Source: Turnera subulata
Lineage: Eukaryota > Streptophyta > Magnoliopsida > Malpighiales > Passifloraceae
NCBI GenBank assembly: GCA_028386065.3
Contig: JAKUCV010004258.1
Coordinates: 24,489-88,488 of the forward strand
DNA length: 64,000 bases
Reading direction: 5' to 3'
In this document: piece by piece, positions 32,966-43,435 of the stretch
Position numbering within the stretch: the first letter of the stretch is position 1
Layout: each line of letters starts with the position of its first letter
The notes under the pieces: generated by a model
What the model was told of the DNA's origin: nothing
The model's database searches: none
What the model saw: only the letters and a program-made list of their open reading frames with translations
Made by a program: the position numbers and the translations under genes

Positions 32966-35419
32966 ATCTTCTCCCCACAACCCACAACCACCGACCGACA
33001 CCACTACCCAGAACCACAACCACCACATTCCAGCGCCACCGAGACTCGTATACGCCACCAACAGCCGACCGCCACCCTTCCTCCTCTCCCTCTCTCTATC
33101 CTCGTTCACCGTCCACCTCACGCGTGACGGCCGAGTCGTGGCTCCACCACCTGCAACTGCAACCGCCGCCCCTCACCCAGCGACGACGCCGAATCGGCCT
33201 TCCTCTGCTCGCCTACTCGCAGCACCGCAGCCTTCGCCGCCCGAAACCACCGCCGCCTGACGCGCCGCCAACAGCAAAGGACCCGTCGACCCGCTTCCTC
33301 TTAGCCGTCACCGCTGCACCCTTCTTCGTCGTCGTCAGCCGCAGCAAGCCGCGGCGACAGCCGCCCCTTGTCGCGCCTCCTCCCGTTCGCTGCTGTCGCT
33401 GCCCGTGTATGCCTCGCTGCGCCGCCTCATCATCGCTAGGTGAGTTGCAGATCCGCGGGTTGAAGGTCCGGGTCGAGTTCGACCCGCCTCCACAAATGGG
33501 TCGCGGCTTGAGTTGAGGTCTTGGGCCGCGCGGGTGCTGGGCCAAGCTTGGCTCGGGCCTGCTGCTTGGTTTGGGCTTTACCTGGGCTGGCTCCTTTGGT
33601 TGGTTGGGTTGGTTCAATTAGATTGGACTGGCCCAGATCTTTTAAAAAAATAGTAATAAATAAAATAAGAGAAATAAAATCTGGAAAATAAATATAAAAT
33701 CTGGAAAAGAGGAAAAATACATAATTCTGGGAAATAATAATTACTTGGTATTTTATGGAATAATAATAATAACTATAATTCTGGGAAGTAAAAATAACTT
33801 GTGGAAATAATATTTTGAGAAATAATTTTGGGGAATAATATTTATATACTCTTATGGCAGGATAGTCATAGCATGGTAATTAATTTGGAAAAAATATATA
33901 TAATGAAAGTATTTTGGAAAAACATAAGTAATGGAGATATTTTGGAAAGTACATACTTATGGAAAATAAATATGGAAAGGGTATTATCAAAGTAAGTAAT
34001 ATAGTGGAATAATATCTGGGTATAAGTATGGTATTATTTTGACACTTGTAAATAAATGGTGAATTATGATGATAATGGGAATAACCCCGGGGAGTACCGA
34101 GTTGGTTCAGTATTTATTTTACGGCTTACAGAATTAGTCGGGCATTTGCATATCATCTTATGTGTGCATATATTATTGTTTGATATAGGAGTTGATAACG
34201 AGCAGTATCCCGAGGAGCCAGAGCCGGGACATTTCGAGGACTTTCAGGAATAGGAAATCGGCTAAGGTGAGGAAAAGTTAATACTTATATACTGCCCGTG
34301 ATATCAAGTTGTTGTTTGTTTGCTATGTGTGATACTTTATGGCTGTGAATGGTTGTTGTGAGATGAATTTAGTTGATATTTATTGCCATTGATGTTGGTG
34401 AATTGTTGCTACTGTTAATGTTATTGATGATGTTAGAAATTTTGGTATAAGAAAGTCTATTACTGTTGTTGTTGACTGTGAGAATTGTGTGAGTTGAGTA
34501 TCGGGGGTACTAGTAAGGGAAACAGTTTGGAATAAGTTGTATTATCCAGACGAGCGGAGAGGCTGTGAGCCTGCTCGGGATAATGAGATAGTGGTAGGAT
34601 AATAGAAGTTTAGTAACTAGAAGAGGGTAAAGAAATAATAAAATGGAAACACTTAGACATCTAGTAAGTCATAGTTAAATGTTGGAACAGTCAGATGGTA
34701 GTCTTTTATTTTATGGTGCTGGGGGAGAGTGTGTTTGGGGTCTGCTCCCTGTCTGTACCAATTATTATTTTAGGCGCTGGAGGAGAGTGTGCTTGGGGTC
34801 TGCTCCCTGTCTGTGCCAGTTATACGTGGAGGTACCAGGGCAGGGTCCACGGGCTAGCTAGCTTGACTACCAGGCGACGGCTATCATTTAACTAGTGATA
34901 GGGGCCCTGATAATAAAATTGGAATAGCGTGTCTAGAATCACAAGTATGTTATTTAAGGTTTGTGAGAACCTTAGTTAGTTATTGACAATATGACTTGGA
35001 ATTTAACGGTTGCTTGTATATGTATATTTGCTTATGGATTTTACCCGGTGAGCACTTCGAACTCACCCCTCGCCTGCGTGACCTGGTCACGTAGTTTGAT
35101 TGTGCGTAGCTCAGGTACGTTCGAGGCAAGCTGTGGCTCACCCTCTGCCAGGCCCGGATCCATCCTGCGTTGCATCATTTTCATACTGTTGCCTAATGTT
35201 GTATTGTATCATGACTTCCTCTGCTTGCATTTTATTACTCTATTTCTGTTGCTTGTTGTAATAATGTCTCCGTGCCGGGATGAGTACTGTTGTTGTATTA
35301 TGTACTGTTGTTGTATTATTACTGTTGGCTTGTGGCATTTACCGCTGTGGTTTCTGTAATAAATAATAGGTCCCACGTGTTTACTGTGTATAACGGTAAA
35401 TACGAGTTGGGGCGTTTCA
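32966..35419 (+). repeat. 3' LTR 'B', right part
   Basis: Resumes with ATCTTCTCCCC and continues colinear with the 5' LTR to GGGGCGTTTCA. It holds the exon-like block 34189-34266, the tandem GGGAG/CTCCC units near 34720-34815 and the stem-loop 35047-35067. Confidence 0.92.
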
Positions 35420-35424
35420 AAAAA

Positions 35425-36092
35425 TCTCAAAACAAAAAAATAAACAAAACATCTCGATACACATAGGTAGAGGATGAACTCTAAACCTGCAACTCATCGT
35501 TCTGGCTAGAGATGCCATCAAATTCGACCCATATGAATAGTAATAATCTTTTTTTTAATTTATGGAGAAAAATATAGAGAATGATAGGGAGGATAGGGAG
35601 GAGATGAAGATAAGAGAATAATAAGGAGTAAATGAAGATGAGAAAACTGTTATCTGTAAAGTTATTTTTTTCTCTCTCTCTCCAATGAGTGTCGGCAGAG
35701 GAAGGAGGAGAAAAGAAACTGTTAGTAATGAAATGAGGAAGAAAAATAAAAGAAATCCTAAATCTTAAATTCCAAAAATACCCCTAGGTGCATGAAAACA
35801 ACCGAATTAATTCAACTTACGAAGTAAGCTTAAAAAAAACAATTTATTTTAGCTTATTCTACTTTAGAGTGGCTTATTCAAACTTTATTGGTTACAATAC
35901 AAGGATTGTTTATTTTATCTTAAACTAATAAAACTTTATAGAGGTTATATAATCTACATATTCCTGAGGGTGCGTGTAAGAGTCGTTATGTTCTACGATG
36001 GTTAAAAAATTTTTTACCATAAACATCGTCGCCTTAGGTTGGTGCATATGGGGACGTTGGAGGTTATGTATTACATGTGAGGTCATAAGTTT
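35425..36092. other. Intergenic, no gene seen
   Basis: AT-rich sequence with an A-rich start, GA-rich tracts at 35570-35760 and a TC microsatellite near 35670-35682. No open frame with family features and no RNA gene recognised. Confidence 0.5.
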
Positions 36093-37186
36093 TTGAATAA
36101 CCAAAACTTATATGATATGACATTGGCCATTTTACAAACTGGGAGAGAAGCAATAGATAAGATCATAAAGGACAATGATGAATATTGCATTTGGCAATTG
36201 AGGATAGATAGAAATGCATTTGCAAAGTTGTGTGAACCAAACCCAAATCCAACAATCAAACCCGCGAACCAAATGCAACCTTAAGGGTGGGTTGACTGCG
36301 AATGGTTGTGTGAGTGTGGATGAGAAGGTGACATTCTTCTTAACTATTTTAGGGCATCATTAAAAAAATAGACGAATGCAAATACAATTTACTAGGTTTG
36401 GTGAGCCAGTGGGTAGGCAAGTGCATTCAAGTTCTGAGGGCTGTGATTTTGTCTAAGGATGCCTTTATAGTTAAGCCAGAACTAGTTCGTGATAACTATA
36501 AGGATACAAGATAGAGATGGTTCAAGGTAATACCTTGAACACAATTGCATACTTATTTTTGATGTATTTTAGACTTACAATCTAAACACCATTAGTCATT
36601 AACTATTTATAATATGGATGTCTAGGGGTATTGGATGGTTGTTATATTGTTGTGACTATCCTCGAAGCTGACAACCAGATACCGCGCTAGGAATGGGCAT
36701 ATTTAAACTAATATCTTAGCAAGATGCAATTAGGAAATGAATTTCACATTCATATTTCCGATTGAGAAGGATCTGCTTTAGATTCTAGGGTATTTCATGA
36801 TGTTGTCACCAAACAAAGAGGGTTAAAAGTACTAACGATTATGTAGATTTAACAATCTCGATATAAATTCAATTGATCGGCCTAATGAAATTCAATTAAT
36901 TTAGTTTTCCATATTCATCAATCTTTAGATAACTATTACTTTGTTGATGTTAGGCATACAAATAGGCTTGCATTCCTTGCACCATATGGAGGGATCCGAT
37001 ACCACCTGAAATAGTGGACATCACGTAGGAATATGGTATATGCCAACCACCAAGAGTAGTTCAATCTTAACCATACTAGTGCCAGAAATATCATTGAATG
37101 TGCCTTTGAAATTTTCAAAAATGGGTGGACAATTCTAAATAATCATCATTTCACAACATTAATACCCAAGGCAAGGTCATCATGCC

Positions 37187-37370
37187 TAGTGACGGACCTA
37201 GGAAAGTATTCTTGGGGGTCAAAAAAATAAAATAAATAAAATTCACCTTACAACCTCTAACTACCACCAGGACAAGTATCGTTTTATACAAAAATATATA
37301 CTAAAAGTAGCTCATAATAGAAATTTTGAGGGGACTAAGGCACCCAACTACCCCTTTTATGTCCGCTCTG
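37187..37370. mobile_element. Small hAT-type MITE (184 bp)
   Basis: Flanked by ATCATGCC at 37179-37186 and 37371-37378, an 8-bp duplication. The ends TAGTGACGGAC and (reversed) CAGAGCGGAC are short imperfect inverted repeats of the hAT type. No coding capacity. Confidence 0.75.
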
Positions 37371-37385
37371 ATCATGCCTTGCGGA

Positions 37386-37972
37386 TAGACCTGGCAATTC
37401 GTGTTGTCGTGTCGGGTTCATGTCGGGTTGAACAGGTAATCGGGTTCCTAATCTTCAACCCGACCCGACCCATTTAATAATTGTGTCGTGTCGTGTCCAA
37501 CCCGTTTATTATCGTGTCGGGTTCGGGTTGACCCGCGGGTTACCTATTAAGTCTAACAAGCCTAAAAATTGGTTAGAAATTTTTTTATTTTGCGTATTTT
37601 TTTAGCAAATAGGTATATAATTAGATTTTCTCATATATTAAAGAAAATTATAAACTGTAGAATCATAATATAATAATATTTTAAAGCATTTATAGAAATA
37701 TTTTTGGATAATTTTAGTAACTTTAGCCTTAAATATTGAATAAGTCTTATATTAAATCAGTAAAATATCAGTACCCTAAACATAATCGGGTCACAAACAG
37801 GTACCTATCGGGTTGGCGGGTCAACCCACGACCTGACCTGCTAATTTTCGTGTCGTGTCGTGTCGGGTCGACCCATTTAACTAAACGGGTTGAAAATCTC
37901 TGACCTATACCTGCTAATTTCATGTCGGGTTCGTGTCGGGTTGTCGTGTCACTACCCGTTTTGCCAGGTCTA
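37386..37972. mobile_element. Non-autonomous hAT element (587 bp)
   Basis: Flanked by CTTGCGGA at 37378-37385 and 37973-37980. Terminal inverted repeat TAGACCTGGCAA at both ends. The interior is full of GTGTCGGGTT/AACCCGAC-type repeats in both orientations, giving strong fold-back potential. It inserted 7 bp from the first MITE; the two target duplications share one base. Confidence 0.88.
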
Positions 37973-38040
37973 CTTGCGGATTACTACATAATTTTATTAA
38001 GAGATTAATGACCTTTGACCCTGCAAAAATTAGAGAATTC

Positions 38041-38240
38041 ACTCTTTTAATTGATGCCTACTGGTCATAAGAGTATAGTGCCTGAATTCATTAAATCTGT
38101 ACAAAGTTTAATGAGAGAAAAGTTTCCCGCACAAATATTTCATGAAACTTGTATCCAAAACTTTATACTTGCCTTCAAAACTTTATATTCAGATTTGTAT
38201 CATTTTTATTGATTATCTTAAAAACTTATTACAATTGTAT
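38041..38240. repeat. Dispersed duplication, copy 1
   Basis: Similar to 39311-39470: shared blocks GATGCCTACTGG, ATATTTCATGAAACTTG and CTTTATATTCAGATTTG in the same order. This suggests a local duplication of the Harbinger 3' region. Confidence 0.7.
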
Positions 38241-39310
38241 TTGTAGTTTTCCATGCAAATTGTGGTTGTACTTGATTATTGACATTGTATTTATTCTTTT
38301 GGACTATGGATGTAATTTCAATAGTAGTTTTATCAGATTTTTCATTTCCATTCGGGTTATAATTATTGTTTATTTGTATGTATGACGTTCACCATGTAGG
38401 TGCATTATCATATTGGTTTGGTATGTGGTTGGTTAGGAGAGAATAATGATCAACAAGCGTGTATAGAAACAATAGAAGATCGGTGCATTGATCAATATGT
38501 TGTAAGAGATGGTGATTGGTAGTTTTAAAATTGATGTAAGACAATTTAAACCTGGCACTAATCAAAGGTAATTATGGTGGTAAATTAGTAAATTAACCAG
38601 CTATTAACATGAGTTCTATGGATCTAAACCTTTCTCTATCCATCTTTTTACCATTACTGAGAATTTATTATGTATTCACTTTTCTATTTTTTTGTCGAAT
38701 ATATATTCTCTTTTCTTGTATGCTTTAAGTGGATAACTCGGGTGCTTTGGCATTTGCATTGCATTTGGCCTTGCCTACTATGGTGTTATGTTTTTTTCCT
38801 ATTTCAGGCAGTGATTGGATGCCGATGGTTGATCGTCTTCCCTTATGGTACAGTATTGGTTATGGATTTGTCCAGGTTAATTAATTAGGCAATAAGGGTT
38901 GATATGATCATATCTCTCCTTATTATAGAGAGTTGAGATGTGTGGAATGAAGAAGAACCACAAAATAGTGGTCATTGCATCAAAGTTTTGATGCCACACC
39001 AATGACGAAGCTCAGGAAGAATTGTAGGGGGGCCAAAAATGAAAGAAAATGGGTGGCGTAAGTTTGAACCTAGATTGGTGGAGGAATAATAGCATACTTT
39101 ACCATCAACTCAAGCCTTATTTTTTATATTATTTGTTATATAATATAGTTATACCCCACCCCCCTCAGCCCCGGGGGTGCTACCATTATGTCATCCGTTT
39201 CATTCCTTACTACTAATCATATTAAGGAAAGCTTGATTTGCAAAAATATTTGAAATAAAACTAATTCCTAATTTTGCATGTATATTTGATATGGAAAACA
39301 TAAGAACTTA
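38241..39310. other. Intergenic, AT-rich, no gene recognised
   Basis: Only short frames. The segment 38999-39190 starts CAATGACGAAGCTCAGG, reminiscent of degenerate hAT ends, and ends in a C/G-rich block; no target duplication was found, so it is not called. Confidence 0.4.
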
Positions 39311-39470
39311 CTCTTAATAGATGCCTACTGGTGATGAGAGTATACTGTTTGAATTCATTGAACTTACTCTTAAGCTTCTCGCACGAATATTTCATGAAAC
39401 TTGTCTTCAAAACTTTATATTCAGATTTGTATCATTTCTATTGATTATGTTGAAAATTGATTACATTTAT
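39311..39470. repeat. Dispersed duplication, copy 2
   Basis: Second copy of the 38041-38240 segment with small indels. A further fragment of the Harbinger gene (CATTGAATGTGCC to GGACAATTCTAAA) at 39841-39888 repeats 37093-37140. Confidence 0.7.
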
Positions 39471-39499
39471 ATTTGTTCTTTACCAAGTGAATTGTAATT

Positions 39500-40164
39500 G
39501 TAATTTCAGTTCATTTTGTGGAGTCCCAGGCCAACTGATTCCCTAAAACTCCCGTCTATGTTAAGTTTCGCCACGGGCTAAGGGGAGCATTCCATTCCAC
39601 AAACACTAAGTAAAGAACAAAAATATCATCAATAAGTGACTCAAATCAGTTAAGGAAATCATGGAGCATAGCTGCGTAATTCAATTGGTAATTACTTAGA
39701 ATCTTCCTCTCTTGCCTCGACAGTGGCATCATCAGCAATCGTTTTCTCCATATCATCTTCTAACAACAAATAAACAGATCGATACAGGCAACAATAAAGA
39801 GATTAACAACTCGATAGGCTTTACGTACCAATCAGAAATGTCATTGAATGTGCCTTTGAAATTTTCAAAAATGGGTGGACAATTCTAAACAATCCAATAA
39901 GCAAAGATAATTGTTATGGAATAAAATAAAACATCTATATCCATAATTTATGATTTTGTTTAACAAAATTGATGTTCTGGAAGTAAAGACTCTATATGAA
40001 GCCACATGTCTTCTTAACATTTTCTTAAATTTCCTGGTGTCATTGCTAAAATCTTTCTTGAGATGTATATTGCTATATATATATAATAAATAGATATCTT
40101 TGTTCATTACATTTAATTGTTGTTTGCTTTGGATCCTAACATTATGGCATTGAGATTTTTTCAG
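39500..40164. other. Intergenic, no gene seen
   Basis: AT-rich; contains the small Harbinger fragment at 39841-39888 and otherwise nothing I recognise. Confidence 0.4.
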
Positions 40165-40440
40165 ATAACAAGAGATTCAAAATCCATAAATTTCCCTGAT
40201 TTTGGTGTCCTCAATTATGCTTCTTTTGAGGATTTGAACATGTTAGAAGGAAGTTTCAATTAATGTTTCTGTTTTGCATTGTTAAAGTCATTTTATAGTT
40301 GCAATAGTATATAGTTTGATTTTTATATTTAAAGATTGGTGTTATTGAATTTTTGACAGGCAATGAATGGACAGTTTCTAGGCAATAGTGAGATCACAAT
40401 ACCTTTACCTTATATGCATAATATCCTCCAAGCAGGAAGG
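40165..40440 (+). pseudogene. Fragment resembling the second RRM of splicing factor SF3b4 (SAP49)
   Basis: After TTTTTTCAG at 40164 a frame reads like the RRM block IMRD..G..RGFGFISYDSFE in diverged form (ITRDSKSINF, then FGVLNYASFEDLN). After an intron-like gap ending TGACAG at 40359 it continues AMNGQFLGNSEITI, like AMNGQYLCNRQITVSYAY of SF3b4. The intron position between the two blocks fits a genomic duplicate, not a processed copy. It is short and diverged, so the call is tentative. Confidence 0.4.
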
Positions 40441-40739
40441 GTACTATTCTCAAAAACCACTACATATTATATTTACATATTAATGTAGCACTAATTATAA
40501 AGGGATGCTAAACTTGTTGTTTATCTTTATGTCGGATTTTCTTTCTTTAATGAGTGTTTAAATTTTATCTGAGACCATATTTATTTAGTGAGTGTTTCGT
40601 TTTAATTGTAGGTTATTTTTTTATGTAGGACCATCTCTCGATCTTCATTTTTTAAACAATATCTACGAAATACCACAATATTTATATTAAACAAATTATT
40701 AAACAAAAGTTTAAAACAAATTTATTAAAAAAAACTTTG

Positions 40740-40980
40740 TCAAAAATAACATTATAATAGATTTTCTTGGAGAAATGTGGGTAAAATAACAAATTGTATT
40801 TTCAACCATTAGTAGTATTGTATATTTTTTTATTTTTATACTTAAAATTATTGGGTAAAAAACGTTTGTACTTTCAACCATTACAATAGATTCCCATTGA
40901 AAAGTTTGCATAAAATAGCAAATTGTACTTTCAACCATCGATATTGCATATTGTTATTATTTTTATACTTAAATTAGTTT
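40740..40980. repeat. Imperfect tandem duplication (about 140 bp period)
   Basis: The motifs GTAAAATAACAAATTGTA, TTTCAACCATTA and TTTTTATACTTAAA occur near 40780-40850. They occur again near 40910-40975 in the same order. Confidence 0.55.
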
Positions 40981-41388
40981 TTAATCCATGCTTAAAAACA
41001 AATTGATCGAATTGATGTGTAAACCAAGTCCAAAGTCAAGTCAGCCAATCAAACTAATAATGTACTTGGAATTTAATTCGTAAAACTAAACAATGGTCTG
41101 CATTGAGTCCAGCCCAGGCCCAAGTTCAGGCTGAGTCATTGAACATACTTACCATATAAAAGTTTATTTGGGCCGAATTTGGACTAGAGTTTTTTTATAT
41201 TGGACTGGTTGTGCCTAGCCCGAAGTTGATATCATCAGAAACGGGTAGTCAAACTTGAAAGACCTGGACAAGCTAATTTATTTCTCTCTGACGGGCTAGT
41301 TGTTTTGGGCTGTCAAGTGTTGATCCATTAGCCTAAATGCTTTTTATATTTTTAGCAACATAAAATGTGTATTCATATAGCAGAAGAT

Positions 41389-41610
41389 GCATAGGACTAC
41401 AATAGAAACTCTGAAATTAATTAATATCCTGAATAGCTGCTCAAAAAGTTATTTTCTAGCAACTTTTTTTCTACCAAAAAGAAGAAGAAGCATAGGACTA
41501 CAATAGTAACTCTGAAATTAATTAATATCCTGAATAGCTGCTCAAAAAGTTAATTTCTAGCAACCTTTTTTCTACCAAAGAGAAGAAGAAGCATAGAGAG
41601 TCTATTTAAT
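41389..41610. repeat. 101-bp tandem duplication
   Basis: Unit starts GCATAGGACTACAATAG at 41389 and again at 41490; the unit end GAAGAAGAAGCATAG recurs at 41591. The two units differ at only a few positions, so the duplication is recent. Confidence 0.9.
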
Positions 41611-41648
41611 TAAGTGGATGCATATGATTGATCAAGTCTAGTGGTGAA

Positions 41649-43417
41649 TTAGGACTCCGTTGGAATGTTGGGGAGGGGATGAAGCAAAGTCCAAAATGCA
41701 TTGGTTAAGTTGGGACAAACTCATGCTTGCAAAAGAAGAAGGAGGACTCGGTTTTCGGGATCTTGAGGCTTTTAACTCTGCTTTGTTAGCAAGGCAAGCA
41801 TGGAGGTTGCTTAACAATCCACAGGCTCTTTAGGCGAGGTTGATTAAAGAGAAACACTTTCCTAGGACAAGCTTTCTACAAGCAAAAATAGGAAGCTTGG
41901 CATCTTGGGGTTGGAGCAGCATGATGCATGGGAAAGAAACACTTGAATTAGGACTCCGTTGGAATGTTGGGAATGGTAGGAGCATAAAAATATGGGGAGA
42001 TAAGTGGCTTCATAGAGAGAGTAATTTCAGGGTGGCAGAGTCATCCCTCACACGGCCACATATCCTTATGGTGGGTGATTTGTTATCACGAGATAAAGAT
42101 GAGTGGAACAAACCTTTATTATCTGAACTATTCAGTGAGGAAGAGGTGGATTGGATTCTCTGAATACCTGTTTCTAGAAGAGTGGAGGATAAATTAATAT
42201 GGCATTACAACAGAAATGGTGAATATTCCGTCAAGTCGGGATACAAACTCAAGATCCAAGAGCTACGTGATAAGAGGAGCCTAGAAAATAATCCAGTACC
42301 TAGGGTGACAACGAATGTGAAGTGGAAGGAAGTGTGGGGATTGCGTGTTCAACCCAAGGTCAAAAGTTTTATGTGGAGAGTATTGACAGGGGCACTACCA
42401 GCTAGGAAGAACCTTCACAACCGAAAGATTAATGTTGATCAAATATGTCCTATTTGTGGAGAAGAGGAAGAGTCGATGGAACATATGTTACTATTTTGTT
42501 CACACGCTAGAGCAGCATGGTATGGTTCTCAATTGGGGCTAAGAGTTGAAGATAGGAACATACAGGATTTGGTGTCTTGGTGGAGGAGTTTGGATCAAGT
42601 TGGAGAAAACAATAGAGGAATGGAAGTTAGAAGTAGAGTGGCCCAATTAATGTGGAGTATATGAAAAGCTCGCAATAAGAAATTGTTTGAGAATGAGGAG
42701 ATTAATCCAGTCTCGACTTTGAGGGTAGCAGAAGCGGCTTACAATGAGTTTGCTGATGTGAATGAACAACCTGGTAATGAATCTAATCCATCTAGGCAGT
42801 TACATGAAGCTAGATGGATAAGACCTGACCCTGGCATTACCAAAATTAATTGTGATGCTTCTTTTCATGTACAAAGTCGAAGGATGGGGATGGGTATCTG
42901 CTGTCGAAATAGCAATGGTATTGTTATTGATGGGGCAACAAAAAGGAGTGTGGCAAACTCCGCATTGATGGTTGAATCAATGGCTGTCAAGGAAGCAGTC
43001 TTACTAGCTTCAGCTAGGGGATATAGCCATATATCCGTGGAGACTGATTCACAAGGTGTGTGGGAAGCGATTATGGGTATAACTTCTATCCCGTGGGAGA
43101 TTACTACAATCGTCCAGGAAATAAAGCTGTTGGCTGCTTCTTTTCAGTATTGTGTTTTCACTAAAATACCAAGGTCAACCAATGGAGTAGCAAATTGGCT
43201 AGCAAAAAGTGTAATCAATTTTAGTTGTCCTTCAGATTGGGTCTCTGCACCCCCTCAGTCCCTTCTAAACATTCTATGTAAGGATTGTGGTGATTAATGA
43301 GAATTTAATCAATTTTAGTTGTCCTTCAGATTGGGTCTCTGCAATCCTCAGTCCCTTATAAATATTCTATGTAAGGATTGTGGTGATTAATGAGAATTCA
43401 TATGTTTGCGACAAAAA
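41649..43417 (+). mobile_element. 5'-truncated L1-type LINE with 18-bp target duplication
   Basis: Flanked by ATCAAGTCTAGTGGTGAA at 41631-41648 and 43418-43435. It holds the 3' part of a plant LINE ORF2: an RT C-terminal region ([14 protein letters not shown], 41740), a zf-RVT zinc-binding block (CPICGEEEESMEH, 42449) and an RNase H domain (INCDASF 42845; VETDSQG 43037). Stops at about 41830, 42162 and 42663 inactivate it. The first 24 bp duplicate internal sequence at 41948-41971, and the 3' end has a 94-bp tandem duplication. The A-rich tail is only a few bases. Confidence 0.92.
43213..43400 (+). repeat. 94-bp tandem duplication at the LINE 3' end
   Basis: AATCAATTTTAGTTG starts units at 43213 and 43307. 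Unit 1 contains the last codons of the RNase H frame and its stop; unit 2 repeats them with a few changes. Confidence 0.85.
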
Positions 43418-43435
43418 ATCAAGTCTAGTGGTGAA

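Larger units (their letters stand above)
21329..35424 (+). mobile_element. Complete Tekay/Del-type Ty3-gypsy chromovirus, nested insert included
   Basis: The element runs 21334-35419 between AAAAA target duplications (21329-21333 and 35420-35424). 5' LTR 21334-24382, primer-binding site 24386, gag-pol 24500-29011, polypurine tract 29034-29046, 3' LTR 29047-35419 interrupted by solo LTR C. Domain order gag, protease, RT, RNase H, integrase and a C-terminal chromodomain places it in the chromoviruses, Tekay/Del clade. I count about 13 differences in the first 310 bp of the two LTRs. The coding region has several stop codons and at least one frameshift. Confidence 0.93.
36093..38060 (+). pseudogene. 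PIF/Harbinger transposase pseudogene, interrupted by two hAT elements
   Basis: Pieces in order match plant PIF/Harbinger nucleases: CIWQLRIDRNAFAKLCE (36190), VSVDEKVTFFLTILGHH (36320), a VLRAV..KPELVRDN block after a frameshift (36440-36500), and VLDGCYI after an intron-like GTAATA..TCTAG (36527-36625). A degenerate YLVDAGYTNG-like region (36940), an ARNIIECAFEIFK-like block (37085) and CGLLHNFIKRLMTFDP split around the inserts follow. The last block runs from GTCATCATGCC (37176) into TTGCGGATTACTAC (after 37973), so both hAT insertions can be removed cleanly. Many stops and shifts, and an insertion of about 44 bp near 36240, make it dead. The enzyme would have been a DDE transposase. Confidence 0.7.

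Noticed and set aside
38999..39190. Third hAT MITE starting CAATGACGAAGC
   Set aside because: The left end looks hAT-like but no matching right end or 8-bp duplication could be found.
39660..39740. tRNA-like stretch (TAATTCAATTGGTAATTA)
   Set aside because: Resembles part of a D-arm only; no anticodon arm or T-arm with GGTTCRA was found. No tRNA, rRNA or other RNA gene was recognised in the window.
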